Assembly: GCA_905221605.1 (NCBI GenBank)
Contig: CAJNDS010001558.1
Span: 355,001 to 419,000, forward strand
DNA length: 64,000 nt
Origin: Symbiodinium natans
Taxonomy: Eukaryota; Sar; Dinophyceae; Suessiales; Symbiodiniaceae
Direction of reading: 5' to 3'
Shown: piece by piece, positions 45,521-58,075 of the stretch
Layout of the letters: each line of letters begins with the position of its first letter
How positions within the stretch are numbered: the stretch's first letter is position 1
Translations under genes and position numbers: made by a program
Notes under the pieces: model-generated
The model's input: only the letters and a program-made list of their open reading frames with translations
What the model was told of the DNA's origin: nothing
Databases searched by the model: none

Positions 45521-46347
45521 CTTAGGGTTTAGGGTTCAGGGTTTAGGGTTTGGGCTTCGGGCCGCAAACAAGCCATTCACAGCTGAGCTGGGCATGGGAG
45601 CTTAACCCTGAATCCCAGGGTTGAAAGCCTCAAATACCTCAACTCTAAACCCTGGACCCTTGTGTGCGAAAGACGTATAACTGGAACCCTAAACCCTAAA
45701 CCCCAAACCCCACACCCTACATCCCTGGAGCAGGGCGGCGCATGCACGGAGAGCTCGGCCAGAAGAAAGGCGCCCAAGCACCCGTGGGGCCATCTGGCGA
45801 GGGGGAGGCTTCTTCCAAGCTTCTGGCATGCATGTCTAGCCCTCTTATCTTTCCTATAGGGTTTTAGGGCTTAAAGGGGTGTTTTAGGGAGGGTTTATAG
45901 GGGGTTCTTATAAGGTTTGTAGAGAGCTTATAGGGGGTCTAGGTTTTAGGGCTTAAAGGCAAAATCATCCAACCCTAGGAGTGAATCGCAAGTGCATGTG
46001 TGTGCATATATACAGGGTGAACCCTAAACTATAGATCCTTACAACTCTACAGCCGCAAAACATGTGGGTCGGGGCCTAAACCCTGCGCCCTACAGCCCCG
46101 AGGGTTCGTACAAAGACCAGGACATGTTTTTTTCTCATGTGGCCAGTTCGGAAAACTCTGCTCCCGGGGACCTCAAACCATAAACTACCTACACACCAAG
46201 AACACCCTAAGACCTTCTAAGAACCAGCAAGTCTCCAATTCCCTACTAAGAACCGGCAAGCAATGTAGAATCGAGAGCCCAAGCACAAACCCCCGAAGGA
46301 CCGAAGTCCTTCACAAACCTCGACTTCTTCAAGCCCAGGGAGTAAAA

Positions 46348-46458
46348 ATATGGGGGGTTTGCAAGAATTGGGGAACCCTAAAAGTGTCCCCCAAAATAGT
46401 AGGATTCCCTTATCATACGGACCCCATGAGGTACCCCTAATTTCGGAAACCCCCATAT
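46348..46458. mobile_element. MITE-like foldback element, family F, copy 3
   Basis: The left end begins ATATGGGGGGTTTGC and the right end is CCGAAATTAGGGG in complement, giving an imperfect inverted repeat of about 25 bp. The interior AGTAGGATTCCC is the complement of the family core. Confidence 0.65.
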
Positions 46459-46985
46459 GCTTTAGGCTTTGAGGTCTTCAGGGTGTAGGGTTCAGTAGCG
46501 ACTTGGCGTCTAGGGTGGAGGGTTTGGGTCCAAAAAACCATTTTGTTGAGCCGATCAGCGAACCCTGAGCAGCCAAGACAACATGGTGCTTAGCACACAA
46601 ACCCTAAACCCTAAACCCTAAACCCTAAACCCTAAAGACATCAAGCACCAGAAGCGGTCAAATTAGGGGTGTAAGCGCGTGGCCGCGTGCCTGCGCCAAC
46701 ATGGCGCCATCCAAAGTATGGAAACACCCAGGTAGTTCCAGCGCTACCTCCGCTGCACATTCGCATTTCTCAAAACTAGGTCTCCCCTAAACCCTAACTC
46801 TAAACCCTAAACCCTAAACTCCTTCTATAAGGCTTATAAATTACTTGGGACATGATCAGCACAGGATGACTAGGATGTACAAGCTCGCTGTTAGGGCCTG
46901 CTCCGAATTCTGCCAGCAACAGTTCTAGGCACAAACGCACTGAACCCACTGGAAAACCCACCCTAAACCCTGAAGCCCTTAAGTT

Positions 46986-47098
46986 GGGATGTTCCCCCCC
47001 TCTACTTAAAGTCCTTAATTGGGGTTATAATAGGGGGTACTTACTATAATGCGCATTAAGGACTGCTAGTATAAGGGATGTACAAGGGGGAACGTCCC
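46986..47098. mobile_element. MITE-like foldback element, family A
   Basis: The ends GGGATGTTCCCCC and GGGGGAACGTCCC form a 13-bp inverted repeat with one mismatch. The core ATTAAGGACTGCTAGTATAA is shared with 15987-16084. An extra GGATGTACAAG stretch near the right end suggests a small local duplication. Confidence 0.7.
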
Positions 47099-48761
47099 AA
47101 GCCCTAAGCCCTAAACCTTAACGTATGTTGGGAGGAACCACCAGAACGAAACTGAACGATGATACCGGCAAAGCGATAGCCCTAAGTGGTCAAACACCCG
47201 GAAACTCTAGACCCTAAACCCTAAACCCCGAAACTCCCAACCCCCTAACCCTAAACAACTCAAAAACTTGAAGAACCGGAACCCTAAACTCCTAAACCCT
47301 CCATCAGGGTTGCGGTAACACAAGCTGCCCCTGCCTGGGTGTGTGGGACCTGATTGGCATTTGAGCCCACTCTGCGGCCGCGAACGAAGAATCTTGGGTT
47401 TAGGTTTTAGGGTTAGTGGATTCACGGTCTTGGGAGAAATCTGTACTTGGCTTCTAAGCATATGCTGCCTTATGTCGACACTCAGCAGGGTTTAGGGCGT
47501 TCTTACGTATGACTTCCAATACGCGAACTCGGAACACTTCAGCCAGCATGACTAAACCCCCCAAACCCTTAAACCCAAGCCCTAAATGCTAAACCTATGC
47601 CCTCCCCAACCCTGGGCCCTAGGCCCTAAAGAAAGACCAAAACCTCCAAACCCGGAAACCTCAAACCCCTCAAACCAAGACCCTGAAAGCCAACACCCGC
47701 CAACCTTAGCCTGGCTTACCCAACCAATGGGTTAAAAAGGGTTTAGGGTTTAGGGTTTAGGGTTTAGGGTTAGGGCCTAGGGGTTTGGGAGAAGCAGGGT
47801 GCTACCGGGCATCCTCGTCAAAGACCTCTAGAACAACCAGAAGGCGTTTGGGGTTTGGTTGTAGGGTCTTAGGTCTGAACCCCAAACCCTAAGCTAAGCC
47901 CGCCGACTTTCAGGGTCATCGGGCCCCCAAACCATGCTCTATAGGGTTTAGGGCTTAGGGTTTCGGTTTAGGTTTTAGGGTTTAGGGTGGTCCTATTTTG
48001 CGCATAAGGGAACAACAGCAGCACTGGCAGCCACGCGCCTAGGATGAGCAAGCTCCACCCTCTGACCTCGGGGGTTTAGGCTTTGGGGTTCAGGGCTTCT
48101 GGCTGAGTGCGGCCTCCCCCCGGCCCCTCGAACCCCCCAACTATGCGATAATGTGACGATTCTAGGAAAACGGGTACCATTTTGGGGAGTTGAAACAGGT
48201 TGATCAGGGACCCTAACCCTGTGAATACAAGAACGTACTGGGCACTTGTTCAAGGTTTTGGAGGCCCCAGTCAAGATGGAGGCCTAACCCTGAATTCCCG
48301 AAAACTCGTAGACTCGTAGACCATTACCACCAAGTGAGGCATAGTTCTGGGTTAGCTGCGCGTTTAGCCCTAAACCGTAGACCCTAGACCCTGAACCGGC
48401 CACCTGAAAAGATGTAGTCCGTACTGCCAGCACGATGATAGATTCAGGGCATCGATTCCTGAACCCCCCACAGCGGCTCTGGAATAAAAAGGGTAGGGTT
48501 TTGAGTCTAGGCTTTAGGGTTTGGGGTTTGGGGTTTGGGGTTTGGGGTTTGGGGTCCATGGCCTCTTCACGTTCAGATTCCTGAGCCCTGAGCACCCCTG
48601 AAGCCGAAACCCTTGAACTCCATCATGAAGCCCCACGGCTAATACAAATCCTAAGCTACCAACGAGCTGAACTGAACAGCTGTAAGCCCCAAGCGGTGAA
48701 GCCCCCCAAAACCCTCACAACCCTAAACCCCCAAACCCAAGAAGCCCGCAAACCCTGAACC

Positions 48762-48880
48762 CTAAACCCTAAACCCTAAACCCTAAACCCTAAACCGTAA
48801 ACCGTAAACCGTAAACCGTAAACCGTAAACCGTAAACCGTAAACCGTTAAACCCTAAACCCTAAACCCTAAACCCTCGAC
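48762..48880. repeat. Telomere-like array with CCGTAAA block
   Basis: CCCTAAA units switch to about seven CCGTAAA units and then back to CCCTAAA. The block of one variant inside a canonical array indicates local unit expansion. Confidence 0.95.
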
Positions 48881-51257
48881 CCTGAGACAGGCCGGGCACA
48901 GATCCGTGTGGACCCATGGGCTGGACAGAGGAGCTTCAGGCACTTAAGGTTGCCGGCTTCGGGCTTGAATTAGGGTTTAGGGTTTAGGGTTTAGGGCTTA
49001 AGGCTTAAGGTTGCTGGCTTCGGGGCTTGGAGGGTGCAGGGTAGGGGGTGCGGGGTTTAAGGGTGGTTTAGGGTTCAGGGTTATGTAGGACTTAAACGTG
49101 GTCAGAGGTTAGGGTTTAGTGTGTCGGGTTTAGGGTTAAGGGCTGAGGCGTTCGGGTTCGGGGCTTAGTTCAGCATCCTACACGAAGCAGCACGAGCGCC
49201 GAACCAGAAAACGCAACGGGGGATCGAGCTGTTGGTGCATACATCTCATACATCTAACAGACCCTAGTCACACTGAGGGGGGCTGTTGTTAGAAAAATTC
49301 GAGTCTCTGCTTTATCTCCTAGTATATTGCGGGCCCTTTTTTGTAGGGTAGCCAAGGAGTGCCTATAATTTTCCACGCGTCAACCATGTCAGCCAAAGTG
49401 CCCGTTATGTGCTTGAAGTTCTGAGCCCTGAGCAACCGTCAGCCCTAAACCCTCAAAGTTGGTTGCGAACACAAACTTGGCCCCATCTTGCTTACTACGT
49501 TTCAATGTTCTGGAAAATTTCAACTTTAATGTAAGTTCTTTAGTGTCAGATCAGGCGTTTAAGGTCGAGGGCCATAGTTCAAGCAACCACTTGCACTGTC
49601 GCGCACTGAACAAGATGATCGTTTCTGGACAGGCGCGCCCATGTCCATCAAGCATACGTGGATTCCCATAATTATGTAGCTTTAAGGAGGGTTGTACCTG
49701 TTAGAATATTCTCTGGGGCAGTGAACGCCATAATTGTAATCATTACCCATAGGGTTTTAGGGTTTCGGGTTTATGGTTTAGGGGCTGCCTGCACCCTTTT
49801 TTGGGTGGGTTACTTTACAAGGGAACCCAGAACCAAAAAAAAGGGGTAAAGGGACTGGGCTACCTTAAAACCCTAAACCCTGAACCCTAAACCTTAAACC
49901 CTGAACCCTAAACCCTAAACCCTAACCCTAAACCTAAACCCTAAACCCTGAACCCTAAACCCGGTTGTTTTTGTTGGGCTCTTTGCAGCAGCGGATGCAG
50001 ACCCAGGCAGCGAGGCCATCGTGGGAGTCCGACGGATCACCTTCCGAATGTGCCCGAGGTGCTTGCGGGAATTTAGGGTTGAAGGGTGTGAGGTTTTAGG
50101 AGGGTTTAGGGTTTAGGGTTCAGGTTTGAAGGGTTTTGGGATTTTTACGGGGCTGTCACACAAGTGACTCACCTGCTAAGGTTTGCTCTTCCGAGCTTCA
50201 TCCGTATCGCTATGACCAAACCCGTCAGGCTGTGCCCTCTGTTAGTATTTAATCCGACCCCTATGTTACCCCATAAAAACCTAAAACCCTAAACCCTAAA
50301 CCCTAAACCCTAAAACCCTAAACCCTAAGCCCACACTTCAGAACCCGTGAGCGAAGGTAAGGATGCTTGTTCCCCTTCCAGTGAAACCCAAGGGTCTGGG
50401 AACCGAAAGTTGCGGGCTGAGGACTATGGCAAAATAAACACTAAACCCTAAACCCTAAACCCTGAACCCCAGGACTATGGCAAAACAACCCTAAACCCTA
50501 AACCCTAAACCCTAAACCGACGCAGAGGAGGCCCACTCACTCGAAGGCCACACTCAAAAGCAGTTTAAGGATGGACGTGCAGGGTCTAGGTGTTACAGAG
50601 CTCAGGGAACGTGCCTAGATCCAAGAGTAACCGAAGAATATTTAGGGTTTAGGGTTTAGGGTTTAGGGTTGAGGGTTTAGGGTTTAGGGTTTAGGGTTTA
50701 GGGTAAGAAGCTCCAGACGCCGGCCTCTTGATCAAGTGGATCCAGTCGAAGCCCACTTCGTCGATGCCCACGCCCGACTTCACTGCCACCTGCGAGGGGG
50801 AGTGGAGGGCTTTCGAGGGTTTAGGGTTTAGGGTTTAGGGTGGTTTAGGGTGGTTTAGGGTGGTTTAGGGTTTAGGGTTTAGGGTTTAGGGTTTAGGGTT
50901 GAGGGGTTTAGGGGTTTGGGGGTTTGCAACAGGACGGGCTCTGAAACACACTGCCCCTTGAGGGGAGGAATCTGAGGGTGTGCGCGCGGAATTTGGATCG
51001 CTTTCTCGGGGTCGCTGTTAGACTACAGTTTAAGAAGGGGAATTTGCTCTTGTAGCGGCCTCAATGTAGCGGCCTCAACGATAGCAAATTCCTTGCGATT
51101 CCGAGACCCCTCGCCCTAAACCCTAAACCCAAAACCCTAAACCCTCAACCCTCAAACCCTCAAAACCCTAAGCCCCAAGCTGTGAGGGCTTCGGCTTCAT
51201 GCCTTAGATCCTAGAAGTTGAGCATGCTATTGGCTCAAGAACCCCCCCCCACCCCAA

Positions 51258-51430
51258 ACCCTAAACCCTAAACCCTAAACCCTAAACCCTAAACCCTAAA
51301 CCCTAAGCCCTAAGCCCTAAGCCCTAAGCCCTAAGCCCTAAGCCCCAAGCCCCAAGCCCTAAGCCCTAAGCCCTAAGCCCTAAGCCCTAAGCCCTAAGCC
51401 CTAATCCCTAAGCCCTAAGCCCCCAAAAAA
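51258..51430. repeat. Telomere-like array with CCCTAAG block, ending in poly-A
   Basis: About seven CCCTAAA units, then about sixteen CCCTAAG-type units with CCCCAAG interruptions, then CCCC and a run of twelve A. Confidence 0.95.
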
Positions 51431-52215
51431 AAAAAGCCACAAACACAACATCTTACATCTTCCTTGCAAGGGTACTTTTGGGATGCTTATCTTCCATTTC
51501 TTGGGTTCTGATGCAAATAGTCGAGCAGGGTACTGGGCTCGGGGTTTAGGGTTTCGGGGTCTAGGGCTTCGATAAACAAGTTCAGCTGGCTTTCTAGACC
51601 CGGTTTAGGGTTTAGGGTTTAGGGTTTGGGGTTTGGGGTTTAGGGTTTAGGGTTAACCTCAAAACCGGTGCCCTTTCCGGCTTGAAAGGGGCTTGGAAGG
51701 GAACCGAAACCATAAAAAAGGAATAAGGCCCTACATAATAAAGGAATAAGGCCTACTCTGCTAAATGGTATACCCTAAACCTGGCAAACTCTGGGTCCTA
51801 GCCCTAAACCCTAAACCCTAAACCCAAAACCCAAAACCCTAAACCCTAACAAGGGCCTACTCTGGGTCCTAGCTTTCTCTGCTGGAGAAGCCACTGCACT
51901 GCACGGCTGTCCATACGCGTAGGCACGGAGGCCGTGATGTCTCGCTCTCCTAGCCACATCCGGGGGACCGCCGAGGGGGTGCCAGCCCTGCTTGCACTAG
52001 GCGGTTTAGGGTTTAGGGTTTAGGGTTTAGGGTTCGAAGGTCTGAGAGATCCCTTGCACCGGGCAGGGCGAAGAGAAACTAGACGAGCTTTATGCGTGCA
52101 AAAGCCCCTCAAACACCGCTGGCTCCGCCCGATCTCCTGTGTAGATGCCGCCGGGCTTTAGCAAGATGAAGCCTAAACCCTAAACTCTCCTAAAACCTAA
52201 ACCCTAAACTCTAAG

Positions 52216-52280
52216 CCCCTAAACCCTACACCCTAAACCCCTAAACCCCTAAACCCCTAAACCCCTAAACCCCTAAACCC
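52216..52280. repeat. Telomere-like array with 8-bp unit CCCCTAAA
   Basis: About six tandem CCCCTAAA units, the same variant as at 6705-6755. Confidence 0.9.
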
Positions 52281-52703
52281 GAATGGCAAGATGAAGGCCG
52301 GGTTGATCCCCGGTCCTAAAGATCCGAAAGCCCCAGCAAGCCGAGTATGTGCAATGGGCTCGATCTCGGACTAGCCGGGTTTAGGGTTCAGGGTTAGGGT
52401 TTAGGGTTTAGGGTTTAGGGTTTAGGGTTTAGGGTTGCATTCTCAATAGCTGCCGGGTTTCTGTCTTGGGGCTTCTTGCTTGAGAGCTCCAGGATCAGAG
52501 CTTGTTGGATTTCGTTTGGCTGGTGGTGGCGCCCCCGGATGCTGATTCCTATGGGCACTGCCACGCAGGGCAGCGCCGTCCTGGGTTCATAACTTGCGGT
52601 TGGCATGGCATCCGACAGTTTGCGATCAGTATTCATGGCAGTCTGGGAAACACACGGCTCAGCAGAGAATCGTCCGAAGCATAGACAGGACATGAACCTC
52701 AAA

Positions 52704-52790
52704 GGGTACTTCTAAGTAGGGTTAGAAGTACCCGAAGTGGGGTTATGAGTAAAAAAAACACCATACTTATCACCCTACTTATAAGTACCC
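52704..52790. mobile_element. Foldback element, family B, copy 3
   Basis: A 19-bp inverted repeat with one mismatch (52704-52722 and 52772-52790; core TACTT-TAAGTAGGGT) surrounds about 49 bp. CATGAACCTC stands as a direct repeat on both sides (52691-52700 and 52790-52799), which could be a target duplication or part of the family end. Confidence 0.6.
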
Positions 52791-54162
52791 ATGAACCTCC
52801 AACTAGGACCTGCACCATGCCAACTGCTGAGAAAAGACAGGCACATCTCATGTGGGAATGACAGCGTCAGGAACACGGAACATTCCACAAAATAGAGTAC
52901 TATACTCGCTCCCCGACGACAAAAAATCGGCTGTCACCCGTACTATATATTCACCAAAGGGCAGATCTCCCATGCCGATGAAGGTTCTCTACTGCAGGAG
53001 CCTTAACAATTGGAACAGGGTTTTGCGGGTTACTCTAGTATGACCATACAGGGACCCTAAGGGAATACTACTAGTAATTATTCCGACCCCTATATCAATT
53101 TGCCGCCCGTGGTCGTAACACGTCGGTCCCACATTACACGCCGTGCGATGGTCAACAGTCAACAATGACCATACCTCCGTCCAATTTCCTCTTCCCACAT
53201 CCCAACCCTCCTCAAAGAGGTGCGTTGCTCATGATCTGTACGTCGACCTTGAAAACTGCGCAAAAGCTGTGGCATTGGCTTTGCCAGTGCCTGCAACCAA
53301 CGACATGTGGCTCGGTCTCAAGATATAAGTCATGTACCCTAAACCCTAAACCCTAAACCCTAACCCTAAAGGGTCTCGATGCATTCACGTCAGGCTGCTC
53401 AGGCCTGGAGCTTAAGGGTTCAGTACGACCCCGGCAAGCTGCCGTAGCCCACGATCGATAAGACATGCCACAAAACTACACGGCCCCTCTCAAGGGTTGT
53501 AAATAAAGCGATTGCGGGGCCTTGCGGCCATGAGATCGGCTGCAGAGAGGCTTCCAATTCTAGAATCCCTAAACCCTGAACCCCCTAAACCCTAAACCCT
53601 AAACCCTAAACCCTAAACCGGAAATCCTAAACGGTTCATAAAACCTTTCTAGAACTAGATGTTGACCTTGGCCGAACCGGAGGCTGTAGAGCCCTCATCC
53701 AGCCAGCGTGCAAGAGGGCCTCTAAGGGCAATGAGGCTTGCTCTGGGAATATAGGCCCCTTGCAATCCCCTGGCTTTAGGGTTTAGGGTTTAGGGTTTAG
53801 GGTTTCGGGTTCTCATGATGCAGCGGTCTAGGAACCCGCTGCTAGGGTGTCGGGTTTGGGGTGTACGCCGTGAATAGAGCAAGATCCCAACCATAAATGT
53901 CGAGGCAAGGCATCGCAGGTAGACGGCAGCTGCGAACTCCATAGCCCATTAGGGTAGGGCCTAGTAGGGATTAAGGGTGGAGCACCAAAACCCTGAAACC
54001 CCAGCCCAAAACCTTACAACTTCCTGAGCAAGTTCACAAACGGTTCTGCTCTCTTCGCAGCCAGTGCCCCTGAAGGAAAGGACCTGTGTTGATGCGAACG
54101 TAAATCGAAACAGCTGTTGCCCTTGTTTGGCATCATCGTCACTGTCATCCTGCAATCTAAAA

Positions 54163-54265
54163 TATAGAGTCCTTAAGGGAGGGGGAGGTTCAAGGGGGGT
54201 ATCGAAGGCTCTTTAGGTACAGCACCTACCCCCCCATGAACCCCCCCTCGCTTAAGGACCCTATA
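54163..54265. mobile_element. MITE-like foldback element, family E
   Basis: The ends TATAGAGTCCTTAAGG and CTTAAGGACCCTATA form an imperfect inverted repeat of about 15 bp. G-rich and C-rich inner arms follow. Related but weaker sequence may occur near 28995-29100 and 20385-20515. Confidence 0.55.
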
Positions 54266-54381
54266 ATGGAAGATCGGCCCGGGGAGACTGTGGGGCGCGC
54301 ATCAGCTCTCCGAAGCCCAAGAAAAAGTGCAGTTGAGAGGGTAGAAGTTTCTCTAAGGTGTGATCCCTCGAGGCGTCGGGT

Positions 54382-54420
<39 letters not shown>

Positions 54421-54915
54421 GGCGTTATGTTTCATTATGAGTCTTATACTTCAGGTACCCAGAGAAGGGGACCTTTATTTGCGAGCGGCCCATGCACGAG
54501 TTAAACGGGTTGGGGCGCTTCACTTGTGTGAGGGAGGATCTCGATTCCTGCTAGCCCCACGCGGACACCCAATCTGTATAACCTCACCACAAATAACAAG
54601 GACATTCGGTTCCTACAGAGTTCTAGCGTGTCGGGTTTGGGCAAGTGGGTTGACGCTTCGAGTGCACTGGGGCTTCAGAGTTCAGAGGTTTCGGGTTTAG
54701 GGGTTTGGGGTGTATAGGGTTTAGGGTTTAGGGCTAGGGTTTAGGGTTTAGGGTTTAGGGCTAGGGTTCAAGACATCCCACATCTCACCAAGGCTTTGAC
54801 AAGAGGGACCAGGCGGCTAGGGCCAAGGCGCGCAGCTTCAAAACCCCTGGACCCTGCACCCTATCAACTCTTGGGCCCTGTAATGCCCTTGCCGGGCCAA
54901 GAGGCCCATTCAAAA

Positions 54916-55024
54916 CTAAACCCTAAACCCTAAACCCTAAACCCTAAACCCTAAACCCTAAACCCTAAACCCTAAACCCTAAACCCTAAACCCTAAACCC
55001 TAAACCCTAAACCCTAAACCCTAC
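54916..55024. repeat. Long telomere-like array (CCCTAAA)n
   Basis: About fifteen consecutive CCCTAAA units on the plus strand. A long array in the opposite orientation begins about 110 bp downstream (55137), giving a large inverted pair. Confidence 0.97.
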
Positions 55025-55136
55025 ACCCCTATCCCGAAAAAGCTGCAGCAAAAAGTGGATAGACCGACCTGGTTCCCTTACAGGTAAAGGTGTCGGAGGC
55101 ATGCGCATGGCAAGGCTCCTTCTGGCGTTCTTTCCG

Positions 55137-55445
55137 GGGGTTTAGGGTTTAGGGTTTAGGGTTAGGGTTTAGGGTTTAGGGTTTAGGGTTTAGGGTTTAG
55201 GGTTTAGGGTTTAGGGTTTAGGGTTTAGGGTTTAGGTTTAGGGGTTAGGGTTTAGGGTTTAGGGTTTTGGGTTTAGGGTTTAGGGTTTAGGGTTTAGGGT
55301 TTAGGGTTTAGGGTTTATGGTTTAGGTTTAGGGTTTAGGGTTTAGGGTTTAGGGTTTAGGGTTTAGGGTTTAGGGTTTAGGGTTTAGGGTTTAGGGTTTA
55401 GGGTTTAGGGTTTAGGGTTTAGGGTTTAGGGTTTAGGGCTTATGT
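55137..55445. repeat. Longest telomere-like array in the window (TTTAGGG)n
   Basis: About 300 bp of TTTAGGG units, with a few shortened (TTAGGG) or substituted units. No unique sequence interrupts it. Confidence 0.97.
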
Positions 55446-56427
55446 TTAGGGCTTGGGGTTGGCGGCTTCGGGTTGTTGGGGCTTGTAGATCTTTGAGCCT
55501 GCTAAAAACCGTAGACCGTAGAGCCCTAAACCCTAAACCCTAAACCCTAAACCCTAAACCACAGAATGCTGATTTGGGCGATTGGGGCTTGCGCAGTCCA
55601 TGACGATGCACCCCAGCCTTTCTCGAACTCTAGATGTTTCATCTTCTTTCATGAGGGAACCGAAGCTGCAACAAGGGGTCCACTGAAATTGGGATTTAGG
55701 GTTCAGGGTTCAGGGTTTAGGGTTGAGGGTTTAGGGTTCAGGGGCAGCCCTAAACCCCCCCCTTACCCTAACCCTGAAACCGAAACAGCACGGTTGGTGC
55801 CGACGGCAGCCCTCAAACCTCAACACGGTTTAGGGTTTAGGGTTTAGGGTTAAGGGTTTAGGGTTTAGGGTTTAGGGCCCACGATGCTGCTCAGAGCTCA
55901 GCTATACGCCCCTTAGAACCTTAATAAAAAAACAATTCAAAATATTCCCTCGGGTTTTATATACCCTAAACCCTAAACCCAAACCTAAATTAAGAATGGT
56001 TCCTAAGGGGGCTAGACTACTATTTGCAGAGGAACACCAGCAGAAAAATACTCCCCTATATTCCCCTCATAAGGAAGAATCTGTTTAGCTTTTTGGGGGC
56101 TCTTAAGCAAGTAGTAGTAGAGTAAGGGTGGCAAGGCCTTGCCTTTGCGAGCATGCCTGTTTTTTTCGTATAAGGGTTTTAAAAACGGAAAGCTCTCGAC
56201 ATCAGATTGCGCAGGCCGGAGTGGGCTTAGGGTTGAGGGGTTTGGGGGTTTGGGGGCTTGGGAGTTTAGGGTTTAGGGTTTAGGGTTTAGGGCTTAGGGT
56301 TTAGGGTTTAGGGCTTAGGGTTCCGAGGACCATCCAAGTCTACTCGGTGTCTGGGATTATAACTACACGTTTTCTTCAGGAGGGCCTACTGCCTGAGCCC
56401 GAAACATGAAGCCTCAATTCAACTGGG

Positions 56428-56570
56428 CCCTAGAAACCCGAAACCCGAAACCCGAAACCCGAAACCCGAAACCCTAACCCCTAACCTCCTAAAACCCTAA
56501 ACCCTAAACCCTAAGCCCTAAGCCCTAAGCCCTAAGCCCTAAGCCCTAAGCCCTGAGCCCTGAGCCCTGA
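56428..56570. repeat. Telomere-like array, CCCGAAA then CCCTAAG then CCCTGAG blocks
   Basis: Three consecutive blocks, each of a different 7-bp variant, separated by a few canonical units. Confidence 0.9.
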
Positions 56571-57939
56571 GACTCAACTCAACCGGGCCCTGAAGCCCCT
56601 GGACCAAGAGTAATCTATACAGGAATTTAAAAAAAGGTGCCCCTTTTTGGTTTACAGGGGCTAAGAAGGGAGCCAAAGCCCTAACTACGGAACAAGGGCC
56701 TTAAATTCTACAAACCCTATAAACCCAAAACGCCCAAAAAAACACTAAAAACTCTAAACGCCCTGTAAACCCCAAAAGCTCTATAAACCCGATAAAACTT
56801 CAACCCAAAGCCCTGAACCCTAGGTAACTATAAACCCGATAAACCCTATAAAAGCCTAAAAACCCTATAAACCCCTAAAAACCCTATAAACCCTATAAAA
56901 CCCTAGAAAACCTAGAAACCCTCGAAACCCTATAAACCCACTCCCGCTTCGGAACATGTCTGCCAGTGACGGGTGGATTTGAACACCTCAAGCTGGCAGA
57001 AGAAAGTGCCCCCAAAGGCCCCCCCCACAGTCACCATCGAGCCAAGGATGAAGGACTCAGGGCTCTAAGGGCTAAGAAGCCCTAAACCTAAACCCTAAAC
57101 CCTAAACCCTAAACCCTAAACCCTAAGCTCTAAACCCCGTTCAAGGTTCAGGGATGGGATAGCCACATTCCGAATCACAGGGGGGGCCAGGGCAGTTTTG
57201 AGAATGTTGCCCTCCGTGCTGTGGGCGGAGTCAAAGCTTACACGTTTCTGCTAACCCTCAACCCTCAACACGAGCAAAGAGACGAAATGAACCCTCAACC
57301 CTAAACCCTAAACCCTGAACCCTGAACCCTAAACCCTAAATCCTAAACCCAAAACCCCAAACCCGAAAACTTTGCTGCACGGAGGATCTCTGTTTCTCGG
57401 CCTTGTCTTGGCACAGGGCTACCTGCTGCGACAACGGCCTCGCTGGCGCCTCAGTCCTGACGCAGATGCTCGCGGCTCCTTTGAAAGGAAGAGGGAGCTT
57501 GACTTGGGGTTTTGGGTTTAGGCTATAGGGTTTAGGGTTTAGGGCTAAGGGTTTAGGGTTTAGGGCTAAGGGTTTAGGGCGAAGGGTTTAGGGTTTAGAG
57601 TTTGGGGTACAGGGCTTGTGAAGTGAATGCGTGGCAAATGCGAATACTTGGATCGCCTTGTCAAGGATGACATGCCGCTTTCCTGGAGCACACACCGAAT
57701 ACAAACACACACTTCTCGGATGACCCTAAACCCCTCTGGGTTTAGGGTTTAGGGTTATAGTCGTAAATATGATCCTCTTAAACCCAAACAAGGGGAAATT
57801 TAACATGCCCCCAAGGGCCAACCTCGACTTTCCGAAGGCCAAAGACAAAGACACCGTGGATGCCAAGGGGTTTAGGGTTTAGGGTTTAGGGTTTTGGGTT
57901 TCGGTAGGACCCAAGCCTGGCCCGCCCTAATGCCAAAGG

Positions 57940-58075
57940 GTTTAGGGTTTTAGGGTTTTAGGGTTTTAGGGTTTTAGGGTTTTAGGGTTTTAGGGTTTTA
58001 GGGTTTTAGGGTTTTAGGATTCTAGGGTTTTAGGGTTTTAGGTTTTAGGGTTTTAGGGTTTTAGGGTTTTGGGTT
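57940..58075. repeat. 8-bp telomere-type array (TTTTAGGG)n
   Basis: About fifteen GGGTTTTA units with two imperfect ones. This equals the Chlamydomonas-type telomere unit, but here it is more likely a local variant expansion. Confidence 0.95.

Noticed and set aside
56960-57005. tRNA-like T-arm (GGATTTGAAC on the plus strand)
   Set aside because: The arm does not form a proper 5-bp stem with a 7-nt loop, and no D-arm, anticodon arm or acceptor stem fits around it.
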